64,000 nucleotides of DNA from Chryseotalea sanaruensis. GTDB lineage: Bacteria; Bacteroidota; Bacteroidia; Cytophagales; Cyclobacteriaceae. The notes below the pieces were generated by a model. That model was not told the DNA's origin, ran no database searches, and was given only the letters and a program-made list of their open reading frames with translations. Positions within the stretch are counted from its first letter, which is position 1. Each line of letters starts with the position of its first letter. Below are positions 8,919-18,257 of the stretch, piece by piece. The position numbers and the translations under genes were made by a program. The DNA is taken from NCBI RefSeq assembly GCF_003990915.1, contig NZ_BHXQ01000001.1, forward strand, positions 1,031,948-1,095,947. The letters run 5' to 3'.

Positions 8919-10163
8919 TTAAACAATCATGCCTGATGCAACTGTCTCATTTGTTTGCTCGTCAATAAGTATCAAACTTCCTGTAATACGGTTTTTACGA
9001 TAACTATCGTATTGAAGTGCCTGTGCTGTTCTTATACGAATTCGAGCAATATCGTTCATGTTCAAGTACTCTGCATTTTCAATTCGTTGCAAGGAATTGA
9101 TATCAAGCTTGTATTGAATTTCCTTTAATACAACTTTTACTTCCTTGTTAGTATGCCTTACCAATAGTCGAGCATTAACAGCAGTTGGCTTTTGATTCAT
9201 CCAACAAACCATTACATCAATATCCTGATCTGATTGAGGATGGTTGTTAATTTTAGCAATGATATCGCCTCTGCTTATGTCAATTTCATCCTCTAATGTC
9301 ATCGTAACTGACATGGGAGCAAAGGCTGATTCAACTTTATCTTCACCTACGAATATATTTTTTACCTTCGATTGAAACCCTGATGGCATTACCAACACAT
9401 CATCACCCGGACGAAATATTCCACCTGCCACTCTTCCAGCATACCCTCTGAAATCATGATGATCAATGGACTGTGGTCTTATCACGTACTGAACAGGGAA
9501 GCGGGAGTCGATATGATTATGATCGCTCTCAATATGCACTGATTCAAGCATATGTAGCAATGTTGCTCCTTGATACCAATTCATCTTTTCAGAGCGGTTC
9601 ACTACGTTGTCGCCAACCAAAGCGCTGATTGGAACAAACTGTATATCTGAAACTTCTAGCTTAGACGAAAATGATTTATAATCTTCAACTATTTGATCAT
9701 ATACCTCTTGTTTGTAATCAACCAAATCCATTTTATTAACACAAACAATAATATGCGGTATCTTTAGTAGAGACGCTATAAAAGAATGTCTAAAGGTTTG
9801 CTCTACCAAGCCTTTACGAGCATCGATCAAAATCAGGGCTAGATTAGCAGTAGAGGCACCTGTTACCATATTGCGGGTATACTGAATATGACCAGGTGCA
9901 TCTGCAATAATAAATTTCCTTTTTGGAGTAGCGAAATATCTATATGCTACATCAATGGTAATGCCTTGCTCACGTTCAGACTTTAGTCCGTCAGTTAATA
10001 GTGATAAATCAACATAATCAAAACCTCTTTTCTGGCTAGATGCCTCAACAGCTTCTAATTGATCTTCAAATATAGATTTGCTGTCATATAATAAGCGGCC
10101 AATCAAAGTGCTTTTGCCATCATCTACACTGCCTGCTGTTGTGAAACGTAATAGTTGATTCAT
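8919..10163 (-). CDS. cysN: CysN: sulfate adenylyltransferase large subunit (GTPase)
   Basis: 414-residue translation-factor-type GTPase with P-loop GSVDDGKST (about 12-20), switch II DAPGHIQYTRNM (about 90-101) and NKMD (about 146). It lacks a fused APS-kinase domain, consistent with the separate cysC nearby. With CysD it makes APS from sulfate and ATP, using GTP hydrolysis to drive the reaction. Within the block the order is SLC13, cysC, cysD, cysN, cysQ. A 67-bp gap from cysD holds three CAATTG hexamers at 7-bp spacing. Confidence 0.97.
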   Translation of the reverse strand: MNQLLRFTTAGSVDDGKSTLIGRLLYDSKSIFEDQLEAVEASSQKRGFDYVDLSLLTDGLKSEREQGITIDVAYRYFATPKRKFIIADAPGHIQYTRNMVTGASTANLALILIDARKGLVEQTFRHSFIASLLKIPHIIVCVNKMDLVDYKQEVYDQIVEDYKSFSSKLEVSDIQFVPISALVGDNVVNRSEKMNWYQGATLLHMLESVHIESDHNHIDSRFPVQYVIRPQSIDHHDFRGYAGRVAGGIFRPGDDVLVMPSGFQSKVKNIFVGEDKVESAFAPMSVTMTLEDEIDISRGDIIAKINNHPQSDQDIDVMVCWMNQKPTAVNARLLVRHTNKEVKVVLKEIQYKLDINSLQRIENAEYLNMNDIARIRIRTAQALQYDSYRKNRITGSLILIDEQTNETVASGMIV

Positions 10164-10176
10164 TCTTTTTAATTGT

Positions 10177-10196
10177 CAATTGTCAATTGCCAATTG
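10177..10196. repeat. Three CAATTG hexamers at 7-bp period between cysD and cysN
   Basis: CAATTG occurs at 10177-10182, 10184-10189 and 10191-10196, giving a short tandem of TCAATTG-like heptads in the only sizeable gap (67 bp) inside the cys operon, just before the cysN start at 10163. It may be simple slippage sequence; no function can be assigned. Confidence 0.5.
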
Positions 10197-10230
10197 TTGG
10201 TTTTCACTTAAACCAACAAGAGACAGTACA

Positions 10231-11136
10231 CTAAAAATAGCCAGATTTTTTTCTATCCTCCATCGCTGTTTCAGATCGTTTATCATCTGCACGTGTTCCC
10301 CTCTCTGTTTTACGAGAAGCGGCAACTTCTTCAATTATTTTCTCAATTGTATCTGCGTCAGATTCAACAGCACCTGTAATGGGCATGTCGCCACATGTTC
10401 TGAAGCGAACTCGTTTTTTTTCTGGCATCTCACCCTCTTTCAATTTTAGCCATGCTGAAGTAGATAGTAATGCACCATCACGAGAAATTACCTCACGTTC
10501 GTGGGTGTAATACAGTGTAGGTATAGGAATATTCTCTTGTTGAATATATTGCCAAACATCCATTTCCGTCCAGTTTGAAATTGGAAAAACCCTGAAGTGT
10601 TCCCCCATTTGCTTTCTCCCATTAAAAATATTCCAAAGTTCAGGTCGCTGATTCTTTGGATCCCATTGACCAAATTCATCTCTGTGTGAGAAGAACCTTT
10701 CTTTGGCTCTTGCTTTTTCTTCGTCTCTTCTTGCTCCTCCCATCGCTGCATCATACTTATGCAATTCAATAGTATCTAACAAAGTAACTGTTTGCAAGGC
10801 ATTTCGACTGGCATTGTAGCCTGTTTCTTCGCGTACGCGCCCTTTGTCAATGCTTTCCTGAACTGAGCCAACAACTAATTTAACTTGAAGCTCGTTGACA
10901 AGCCAATCACGATACACCATTGTTTCAGGGAAATTGTGACCTGTGTCTATGTGTACCAGAGGAAAAGGTATGCGTGCCGGATAAAATGCTTTTTTTGACA
11001 AGTATGCCAAAACAATTGAATCTTTCCCACCTGAAAACAATAATGCTGGCTTTTCAAATTGTGCTACCACTTCACGAATAACGTAGATAGCCTCAGCTTC
11101 TAATTCTTTTAAATGGCTTAAATAGTATTGATTCAT
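10231..11136 (-). CDS. cysD: CysD: sulfate adenylyltransferase small subunit
   Basis: 301-residue PP-loop ATP pyrophosphatase-family protein, the standard CysD length. The PP-loop LFSGGKDSIV is near residues 33-42, followed by the family motifs PFPLVHIDTGHNFPE and GGARRDEEKARAKER. The C-terminus RSETAMEDRKKSGYF is diagnostic. It catalyses adenylation of sulfate with CysN. The start ATG at 11136 overlaps the cysC stop by 4 bp (ATGA), indicating translational coupling. Confidence 0.97.
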   Translation of the reverse strand: MNQYYLSHLKELEAEAIYVIREVVAQFEKPALLFSGGKDSIVLAYLSKKAFYPARIPFPLVHIDTGHNFPETMVYRDWLVNELQVKLVVGSVQESIDKGRVREETGYNASRNALQTVTLLDTIELHKYDAAMGGARRDEEKARAKERFFSHRDEFGQWDPKNQRPELWNIFNGRKQMGEHFRVFPISNWTEMDVWQYIQQENIPIPTLYYTHEREVISRDGALLSTSAWLKLKEGEMPEKKRVRFRTCGDMPITGAVESDADTIEKIIEEVAASRKTERGTRADDKRSETAMEDRKKSGYF

Positions 11137-11726
11137 GTAAATGAAATCTTAGGAACGATTAAATCAAGTAGCAAATGTAAGGATTCCTCTAGACTCTGAA
11201 TATCTGATTCAATGCGAATATCCGGATTTTGAGGTATTTCGTAAGGTGAACTTATCCCCGTAAAGTCCTTAATTTCTCCTGCTCTTGCTTTTTTATATAA
11301 ACCCTTAACATCTCTTTGCTCACAAACTTCTACTGGGCAATTCACAAAAACCTCAATATAGTTTGACTGCCCTACAATATGCTTAACTCGGTTTCTATCT
11401 GCCTTAAAAGGTGAAATAAATGCAGCTATGACAACAATACCTGCATCCATCATTAATTTAGATACTTCAGCAATTCGTCTGATATTTTCACTTCTTCCTT
11501 CATTTGAGAAATTAAGATCCTTGTTTAATCCCGTGCGAATATTGTCTCCATCTAATAAATACGTTTTAAAACCCATAGCATGTAATTGATACTCTAGCTG
11601 AACTGAAATAGTCGATTTACCAGAACCAGACAAACCTGTTAACCAGATCAATTTAGGTTTTTGCTTTAACATTAATTCACGTTCAGCAAGCGAAACTTTT
11701 GTTTGAAATGGGAAAAGATTGTTCAT
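11133..11726 (-). CDS. cysC: CysC: adenylylsulfate (APS) kinase
   Basis: 197 residues from the chosen ATG at 11726, which follows the permease stop by 1 bp (TAGTATG). An upstream in-frame start at 11768 would overlap the permease and add a non-conserved tail. P-loop GLSGSGKST (about 30-38), YLLDGDNIRTGLN and FISPFKADRN are the APS-kinase signatures. It phosphorylates APS at the 3' position to PAPS. It overlaps cysD by 4 bp. Together with CysD, CysN and CysQ this forms a complete PAPS production and recycling set. Confidence 0.96.
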   Translation of the reverse strand: MNNLFPFQTKVSLAERELMLKQKPKLIWLTGLSGSGKSTISVQLEYQLHAMGFKTYLLDGDNIRTGLNKDLNFSNEGRSENIRRIAEVSKLMMDAGIVVIAAFISPFKADRNRVKHIVGQSNYIEVFVNCPVEVCEQRDVKGLYKKARAGEIKDFTGISSPYEIPQNPDIRIESDIQSLEESLHLLLDLIVPKISFT

Positions 11727-11727
11727 A

Positions 11728-13488
11728 CTATAACTTGTAAAAAAGTACAATAAATGTAATGCACACAATTGAATAGAGAATCGTAAAAGGAGTGCCTGCT
11801 CTTAAAAAATCCTTGAATGTATAACCCCCTGGTCCGTATACCATTAAATTAGTTTGATAACCAATTGGCGTCATGAAATCACCTGAAGCTGCGAAGGCAA
11901 TGGCAACAAAAAAGGGTGTAGTGTTTAAAACCATTTGTGAAGCAATGGCCATTGCAATAGGAAACATTATAGAAACAGCTGCTGCGTTTGTAATGAGAGA
12001 AGTTAGTAAAATAGTAGTAATAAAAAGTACTGACAGCATAACTACAGGGCCAAATTCTTGTCCATATTTTAATAGCGTTGATGCCATCATATCTGCAGTA
12101 CCCGTTTTTTCCAACGCTATGCCAATGGCCAAAGAGCAAACCAGGATCAGCAACAAACTCAGATCAAGATTTTGTCTTATTTGACTTAGTGATAATCTTC
12201 CGGAAAACACCAGTACACATAATAAGACCAGACAAGCCGAGAATAAGGGTATAATGCCAGTAACGCCCAATATTAAGGCTCCGAATACACCTATGCCCAA
12301 CCACTTATACCAGAAAGGTTTTTTTGCTGAAAGTTTTTGCGGCACCGAAAGGTAGAAAAGGTCTTTGTGCTGATCATTTTTTATACTTGATTCTCCAGCA
12401 AGTAATAATAGAAAGTCACCACCAGCTAATTGTGCTTCTCCCATTTTTCCTCCCAAACGTTTTCCATCCCTATGCACTGCTACAATAGATGCACTAAAAC
12501 GACTTCGAAAATTTGAATCTTTTATTTTTACACCGGTTAAATCAGAACCCGATGGAATTATCGCTTCCACGAAATTGAATTGTCCTTCTTTTTCTATATG
12601 CTCTTGCTTTGGCAAACGAAGACCATTGTCATCTTCAATTAGTTTATAAATGGCACTTGTATTACCAGAGAAGAAAAGTAAATCACCACTATGTAGTACT
12701 TGTTCTGGGGAAACTGGTGAAATAACTTGCTCATCCCGTAGTATTTCTACCAAAAATACATCTTGTAAATTTCTTAACCCGGCATCCTTAACAGTTCTAC
12801 CAATGAGCTTAGAGTTCTCAGATAATTCTGTTTCAACGATATACTCTTTTAGATGCTTATAAATTGTAGTTAACTTATCCTTATTATCTGGCAGAAGAGC
12901 GTAACCTACAAAATAGAAGTATATCCATCCGATTACAGTTACTATCAAACCTAGATAAAGAAAGTCTGTAAAGTTTAATAGTGGAAGATGATAGGACTCA
13001 ATCAATCCATTTAATACCAAGTTGGTGGAAGTACCTACAACAGTAATCATACCTCCTAAAATTGTGGCATGAGAAAGCGGTATTAAAAATTTAGAAGAAG
13101 AATTTCCGGTTCTTGAGGCCCAATCTTTTACATAGGGAATCAAAAATGCTACTATAGGCGTATTATTGAGTAACGAAGATGTTGAAGAAGAGAAAATCAT
13201 TAATCTCAACAAAAATGCTTTTGGAGTTAATGACTCTTTAAAAAATCGACTAAGAAGTTCTGTACCTACTAATGAGCGAATACCCGCAGTAACTAACACT
13301 AATAAAAAAATAATAATTATCTGCTGATTAGATAAACCCTTTAACAATTCTGCAGGGCTTATAATACCTGTAATGACAAGTGCCATCGCACAGATAAAAA
13401 AGGTTAGTGCCGGGTTAAACCACTCTTTGTAAAGTGCCAGCACTAGGAATACGACAATTAGTAGAACAAAAATTTGAGAGAAAACCAT
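11728..13488 (-). CDS. SLC13/DASS-family anion permease with TrkA-C domains, probable sulfate transporter
   Basis: 586 residues. Two hydrophobic halves (about residues 1-200 and 395-586) flank two RCK/TrkA-C domains (about 215-370: LIGRTVKDAGLRNLQDVFLVEI and LTGVKIKDSNFRSRFSASIVAV). Re-entrant-loop motifs such as SSTSSLLNNTPIVAFLIPYV and GTSTNLVLNG and the C-terminal SGDFMTPIGYQTNLMVYGPG are typical of this family. Lying 1 bp ahead of cysC, it is most simply the sulfate importer for the operon. Other anions transported by SLC13 proteins cannot be excluded. Confidence 0.88.
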   Translation of the reverse strand: MVFSQIFVLLIVVFLVLALYKEWFNPALTFFICAMALVITGIISPAELLKGLSNQQIIIIFLLVLVTAGIRSLVGTELLSRFFKESLTPKAFLLRLMIFSSSTSSLLNNTPIVAFLIPYVKDWASRTGNSSSKFLIPLSHATILGGMITVVGTSTNLVLNGLIESYHLPLLNFTDFLYLGLIVTVIGWIYFYFVGYALLPDNKDKLTTIYKHLKEYIVETELSENSKLIGRTVKDAGLRNLQDVFLVEILRDEQVISPVSPEQVLHSGDLLFFSGNTSAIYKLIEDDNGLRLPKQEHIEKEGQFNFVEAIIPSGSDLTGVKIKDSNFRSRFSASIVAVHRDGKRLGGKMGEAQLAGGDFLLLLAGESSIKNDQHKDLFYLSVPQKLSAKKPFWYKWLGIGVFGALILGVTGIIPLFSACLVLLCVLVFSGRLSLSQIRQNLDLSLLLILVCSLAIGIALEKTGTADMMASTLLKYGQEFGPVVMLSVLFITTILLTSLITNAAAVSIMFPIAMAIASQMVLNTTPFFVAIAFAASGDFMTPIGYQTNLMVYGPGGYTFKDFLRAGTPFTILYSIVCITFIVLFYKL

Positions 13489-13504
13489 TTTAAAACGTAA
13501 AAGT

Positions 13505-14335
13505 CTACGCTTGTTTATGAAGTGTCCAAATTGCCAAAATAGTTTTCAAAAACGCTTCCATTTCATGCAAGGGAATCATGTTCGGACCATCGCTTAATGC
13601 TTTCTCTGGATTAGGGTGTGTTTCAATGAAGAAACCATCGACCCCTACTGCAGCCGCTGCTTTTGCCAAATAGGAAGTAAACTGACGGTCGCCTCCACTT
13701 TTACCACCCAAGCCACCCGGGCGCTGCACGCTGTGTGTAACATCAAAAATAACAGGTGTGTATTGGCGCATGATCGGCAATGAACGCATATCTACTACCA
13801 AATTATTATAACCAAAAGTGCTTCCACGTTCTGTCAGAAATACATTGTTGTTGCCCTCTCCTTTTACTTTGGCTACTGCATATTGCATGTCTTCTGGTGC
13901 CATAAATTGACCCTTCTTCACTTTAACAGCCTTGCCTGTACGGGCCGCTGCTTTTAGCAAATCTGTTTGACGACATAAGAAGGCTGGAATCTGTAGCACA
14001 TCTGCTACTGTAGCTGCTTCTGCACACTGATAACTTTCGTGTACATCGGTAACAATAGGCACTTGCAAATCTTTCTTTACACGTTCTAATATCTGTAAGC
14101 CACCTTCCATCGAAGGGCCACGGTAAGAACCTAATGAAGTACGGTTGGCTTTATCGAAAGAAGCTTTGAACACATATTGAATACCTAACTGCTCGGTTAG
14201 TTTTTTCATGTGCGTGCCCACTTCCATACAAATCTCGTAGCTCTCTGCGGCACAAGGGCCTGCAAATAAAACCATCTTATCACCACCCAGGGTGATCTTG
14301 TCTGTTACCTGAACTTTATCTTTAAAAATCTCCAC
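13505..14335 (-). CDS. kdsA: KdsA: 3-deoxy-D-manno-octulosonate-8-phosphate synthase
   Basis: 276 residues with the DAHP-synthase/KDO8PS fold: LFAGPCAAES (about 24-33), KASFDKANRTS (about 57-67), and FDVTHSVQRPGG with GVDGFFIETHPNPEKALSDG near the end. It condenses phosphoenolpyruvate with arabinose 5-phosphate, the first committed step of Kdo synthesis for lipopolysaccharide. It is first in the minus-strand block and 16 bp before the permease gene. The next pathway enzyme, KdsC, lies 237 bp further on the same strand. Confidence 0.97.
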   Translation of the reverse strand: MEIFKDKVQVTDKITLGGDKMVLFAGPCAAESYEICMEVGTHMKKLTEQLGIQYVFKASFDKANRTSLGSYRGPSMEGGLQILERVKKDLQVPIVTDVHESYQCAEAATVADVLQIPAFLCRQTDLLKAAARTGKAVKVKKGQFMAPEDMQYAVAKVKGEGNNNVFLTERGSTFGYNNLVVDMRSLPIMRQYTPVIFDVTHSVQRPGGLGGKSGGDRQFTSYLAKAAAAVGVDGFFIETHPNPEKALSDGPNMIPLHEMEAFLKTILAIWTLHKQA

Positions 14336-14340
14336 TGCTT

Positions 14341-14394
14341 TTGGTTGTTAGTTGTTCGTTATTGGTTGTTCGATGATAGTTGTTCGATTAGTTG
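14341..14394. repeat. GTTGTTCG-type short repeats upstream of kdsA
   Basis: The 237-bp gap between kdsC and kdsA begins with several imperfect copies of GTTGTTCG/GTTAGTTG. Similar sequence borders the cysS-yidD gap near 47.8-48.0 kb. The rest of the gap (14395-14572) shows nothing recognisable and should hold the promoter for the kdsA-led operon. Confidence 0.45.
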
Positions 14395-14572
14395 AATGGA
14401 ATACGATTATAAGTGCTGTAGTCTTCTTCCTGTTCTTTTACAATGTCTTCAAAGACTTCGTTGAGGTCAAGCGATAGTAAGATCCACTTGCTGAAAGTCT
14501 GTTATCGGTTTCATAGCTAAATCCCTTCAAAGATACATAAATACGTACTTTCTTTATCCACTGATTGCTACA

Positions 14573-15112
14573 TCAGCCTTTTAGAATCTTCTCAAATTTA
14601 CCTTGTGCAGCAAGTACTAAATCGCCTACTTCGCGCACTACTCCTTCGCCTCCATTATATTTGGATATCAAATCAACTTTATCTTTGATATAATCGAATG
14701 CATCAGCAGGGCACACAGCCAAACCAACCAATTTAAATGCCACTAAATCAATAATATCATCACCAACATAAGCCATTTCTTTGGCTTTTAATTTATGGTG
14801 TGCTGCAAGCTTTTCAACTACTGCGCCTTTGTCTACAATACCCTGGTGGCAAAAATCGAATTTAAGTTCTGCAGCGCGATTAGCAGTAACCACCGAATCG
14901 CGACCAGAAATAGCGCCCACTAAAATGCCAGCTTTGCGCAAATGAGATATGATTTGTCCATCTTTTACGTTGAAGTTTTTAATCTCCTTACCGTTGGCAT
15001 CGTAAATAATTTTACCATCGGTGAGCACGCCATCAACATCAAAAAAAATGGCTTTAATCTGAGCGGCTTTTTTAACCTGCTCTTTCGTGTATTGGGCTAA
15101 AATCTTCTTCAA
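14573..15112 (-). CDS. kdsC: KdsC: 3-deoxy-D-manno-octulosonate-8-phosphate phosphatase
   Basis: 179-residue type C0 HAD phosphatase with no cap domain. Motif I is FFDVDGVLTDG (about 23-33, two catalytic aspartates), motif II is AISGRDS and motif IV is VGDDIIDL (about 116-123). It dephosphorylates Kdo-8-phosphate made by KdsA and probably acts as a tetramer. It starts 74 bp from the divergent acylase gene at 15187, so the two share a short promoter region. Confidence 0.95.
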   Translation of the reverse strand: MKKILAQYTKEQVKKAAQIKAIFFDVDGVLTDGKIIYDANGKEIKNFNVKDGQIISHLRKAGILVGAISGRDSVVTANRAAELKFDFCHQGIVDKGAVVEKLAAHHKLKAKEMAYVGDDIIDLVAFKLVGLAVCPADAFDYIKDKVDLISKYNGGEGVVREVGDLVLAAQGKFEKILKG

Positions 15113-15186
15113 AATGAATTATTACAGGATCGGAGTTCGAAAATTAGGAAAAGGTTTTTACTTTATAGCACTAAACCTTGCTTAGC

Positions 15187-17640
15187 ATGAAGATTATCTG
15201 GTTTTTGGTCTCTTTGGTACTCACTTTGGCCTTGATTTTTGCACTTAACTCAAGTTGGCCCCTTGGTGGCACGCGCATCCCTCCTCTTGGTAAATTCTTA
15301 AGTCCTTTTGAGGGTTTCTGGCAAAATATTGAAGCTAAAGATCAGACTCTCAGTGCTGAACTAAATATTAGCGGACTTGATGAAGAAGTCTCTATTTATG
15401 TGGATAGTCTTTTAATCCCGCACATTTTTACTAACAACGAAGCTGACTTGTACCTGGCACAAGGCTTTGTTACGGCCAAACACAGGTTGTGGCAAATGGA
15501 ATTTCAGACACATGCAGCAGCAGGACGTATTTCGGAAATAATTGGTGCCGGTAAAGACAATGCGGTGCTGAATTACGACCGTGGTCAGCGCAGACTGGGG
15601 ATGGTTTATGGAGCACAGCATGCATTGGAAGCCATGGAAAAAGATGCTAACTCGAAATTAGCTGTCGAAAAATATACCGAAGGTATTAATCAATATATTC
15701 AATCACTTAGTTACAAAGACCTTCCTTTCGAATACAAGCTGCTGGATTATGCACCAGAGCAATGGACGAAATTAAAATGTGCCTTACTACTTCGCAGCAT
15801 GGCGCAAACACTTAATATGGGTGATAAGGATATTGAAATGACCAATACCTTAAAACTCTTTGGCAAGGAAACTGTTGATTTACTTTTTCCTGATATGGAA
15901 AATGTAGGTGATCCCATTGTTGATAACACTGGCCAATGGAATTTCAATCCAGTCACACTTGAAAGTGTACCCTCTGCCCTGCCTAATGAATTAATTAAGT
16001 TATCAGGAAAACTACCGCCCTCAGACCCAACCACTGGTAGCAATAACTGGGCGGTGAGTGGAAGCAAAACGGCCAACGGTGCCCCTATGCTAAGCAGTGA
16101 TCCTCACTTAAATTTAAGTTTACCTTCCATCTGGTATGCCATACAACTGCATGCACCTGGTATAAATGTAATGGGGGTTTCATTGCCTGGTGCTCCCCAT
16201 GTTATTATTGGTTTTAACGATTCAGTATCCTGGGCAGTTACTAATGCACAACGTGATTTGGTTGACTGGTATAGCATTGAATTTAGAGATAGTACTAAAA
16301 GTGAGTACCTGCTCGACAGCAACTGGGTGAAAAGCAACATTGTGGAAGAGCGTTTTAATGTGCGCGGACAGAATGCTTTTATTGATAATGTTGTGTATAC
16401 ACATTGGGGACCCGTTACCTACGATGATACCTATCATGCTGAAGACAACCTAAAGCACCACGCTTTCCGATGGATTGCCCATGATGAATCGAATGAATCG
16501 CTGACCTTTTATAAACTTAACCGAGCCAATAATCATCAGGATTACATGGAAGCACTAAATCATTACAGTGGCCCTGCTCAGAATTTTGCTTTCGCCTCTA
16601 CAGGTGGTGATGTAGCCATGCGTGTGCAGGGTAAGTTTCCTGTAAGAAGAAAAGATGAAGGCAAGTTTGTATTAGATGGCCGTAAAACCTCCAATGGATG
16701 GCAGGCCTTCATTCCCAACGAACAGAACGTAATGTATAAAAATCCGGAGCGTGGCTTTGTCAGCTCAGCTAATCAGTATCCGGCAGATGCAACCTATCCC
16801 TACTACATCACGGCTTCTAATTTTGAAGCTTATCGAAACAGACGCATTAACCAGGTGTTAAGCGCGCTTAGCAATGCCAAACCCGAAGATCTGATGAATT
16901 TGCAGAACGATAATTATAATCTAAAAGCTGCAGAGAGTCTCCCCTATTTTCTTGAACAAGTTGCTGATCTAGCCAACCTCACGGAGGCTGAAAAAGTGGC
17001 GCTAGATAAACTGAAAAGCTGGGATTACTTCAACAACGTTGATAGTGAGGGTGCTTCCTATTACGAAGCGTGGTGGGACGCTTTGATGCCGATGACCTGG
17101 GATGAATTCCGTAAAGAAAATGTATCGCTCTCCCGACCTACCACTTACCACACCATTAAACTTTTAAAAGAACAACCTGAACTTGCTTGGTTCGACAGAC
17201 AAGAAACACCTGAGAAGGAAAATGCTAAAGCATTACTGCAAGCAGCATTCAGAAAAGGTGTGGCTGATATTGAAGCATGGAAAAAGAGTAAGAACTCAAC
17301 TACCGTTCCTTGGGCAGAATTCAAAGATTCTTATATAGGTCATTTGCTTCGCATTGATGCCCTCAGCATTAAAATTAAACATGGTGGAAATCATGATATT
17401 GTCAACGCGCACTCACGTACGCATGGTCCTTCATGGAGAATGATTACCTCTATGGAAAAAGAAGGTGTAAAAGCCTGGGCTACTTACCCCGGAGGACAAT
17501 CGGGTAATCCTGGTAGCAAGTACTACGATCAGTTTGTAAGCCACTGGACTAGTGCCAGATATTATCCACTTGCTTTTCTTCGCAGTAAAGAAGAAGCTAC
17601 GTCATTAAATCACCTCCACCTTAATCCATCAAAGAAATGA
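15187..17640 (+). CDS. Penicillin-acylase-family Ntn hydrolase
   Basis: 817 residues from ATG at 15187; a TTG nine bases earlier is less likely. An N-terminal hydrophobic segment (IIWFLVSLVLTLALIFAL) serves as signal or anchor. The precursor then has the alpha chain, a spacer and the beta-chain start GSNNWAVSG (about residue 284), whose Ser would become the nucleophile after autocleavage. Further family motifs are LSSDPHLNLSLPSIWY, PGAPHVIIGFNDSVSWAVTN and, near the C-terminus, THGPSWRMI and YPGGQSGNPGSKYYDQF. The family cleaves amide bonds in beta-lactams, N-acyl-homoserine lactones and other acyl amides; the substrate here is unknown. The stop overlaps the next small membrane gene by 4 bp. 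Confidence 0.9.
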   Translation: MKIIWFLVSLVLTLALIFALNSSWPLGGTRIPPLGKFLSPFEGFWQNIEAKDQTLSAELNISGLDEEVSIYVDSLLIPHIFTNNEADLYLAQGFVTAKHRLWQMEFQTHAAAGRISEIIGAGKDNAVLNYDRGQRRLGMVYGAQHALEAMEKDANSKLAVEKYTEGINQYIQSLSYKDLPFEYKLLDYAPEQWTKLKCALLLRSMAQTLNMGDKDIEMTNTLKLFGKETVDLLFPDMENVGDPIVDNTGQWNFNPVTLESVPSALPNELIKLSGKLPPSDPTTGSNNWAVSGSKTANGAPMLSSDPHLNLSLPSIWYAIQLHAPGINVMGVSLPGAPHVIIGFNDSVSWAVTNAQRDLVDWYSIEFRDSTKSEYLLDSNWVKSNIVEERFNVRGQNAFIDNVVYTHWGPVTYDDTYHAEDNLKHHAFRWIAHDESNESLTFYKLNRANNHQDYMEALNHYSGPAQNFAFASTGGDVAMRVQGKFPVRRKDEGKFVLDGRKTSNGWQAFIPNEQNVMYKNPERGFVSSANQYPADATYPYYITASNFEAYRNRRINQVLSALSNAKPEDLMNLQNDNYNLKAAESLPYFLEQVADLANLTEAEKVALDKLKSWDYFNNVDSEGASYYEAWWDALMPMTWDEFRKENVSLSRPTTYHTIKLLKEQPELAWFDRQETPEKENAKALLQAAFRKGVADIEAWKKSKNSTTVPWAEFKDSYIGHLLRIDALSIKIKHGGNHDIVNAHSRTHGPSWRMITSMEKEGVKAWATYPGGQSGNPGSKYYDQFVSHWTSARYYPLAFLRSKEEATSLNHLHLNPSKK

Positions 17641-17987
17641 AATTCTTAATGCAATTTTTATTCATCGTAATAGGATCATTCGTGATTCAGCTTTTTTTAC
17701 CCTGGTGGAGTATTGCTATAGTTGCTTTTGCTGCCGGTTATCTTTTAAAATCGTCACAAAACTTTTTAGCCGGGTTCTTAGGTGTTGCGTTGTTATGGGG
17801 TGCTTATGCTTTCTGGATTGATTTGGGTGGCGCTGCGCCACTAGCTGATAGAGTGGCTGGCATTTTATCGATTAGCAAACCATTACTATTTGCGCTTACC
17901 GCAGTGGTTGGTGGTTTCGTGGGAGGTTTTGCTGCACTGAGCGGCTCAATACTTAAACAAGATAAAAGGAAGAATTTGTATTACTGA
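17637..17987 (+). CDS. Small multi-pass membrane protein
   Basis: 116 residues, about four hydrophobic segments (around 5-22, 24-40, 48-65 and 82-105), glycine-rich in the last one (VVGGFVGGFAALSG). Its ATG overlaps the acylase stop (ATGA), so the two are translationally coupled. No domain is recognised. Pairing with the acylase suggests a membrane partner, but this is inference. Confidence 0.75.
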   Translation: MKFLMQFLFIVIGSFVIQLFLPWWSIAIVAFAAGYLLKSSQNFLAGFLGVALLWGAYAFWIDLGGAAPLADRVAGILSISKPLLFALTAVVGGFVGGFAALSGSILKQDKRKNLYY

Positions 17988-18119
17988 TTTGATTTAAAAT
18001 CTTGTTGCCACAGATTTCACAGAAAGGAACAGATAAGATGAATTGGAATTAATAACTAAAATGTTAATCTGGTTTGATCAAACTAATTTTGAATAGCAAA
18101 AATTTCAACCAGTAAGAAT

Positions 18120-18165
18120 ATCCGTCAGACCGCTCCAACGCGCAGTAAACATCGGTCACACGGAT
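18120..18165. repeat. 46-bp REP-like palindromic element, copy 1
   Basis: Starts ATCCGTCAGACCGCT and ends CGGT-CAC-ACGGAT, so the outer ATCCGT/ACGGAT arms pair and an inner ACCG/CGGT pairs after a 3-bp bulge. A second copy of identical length lies inverted at 50277-50322. It sits in the 270-bp gap 17988-18257, whose remainder shows no gene. Likely a small dispersed palindromic repeat of the genome. Confidence 0.65.
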
Positions 18166-18257
18166 TCTACGTAAAGAAAGGCTATCATTACTTAAAATTT
18201 GATACTAATTTTACAACCATGGAAACTGTTTCTTCTTAATCCTCTATTCGTACTATT

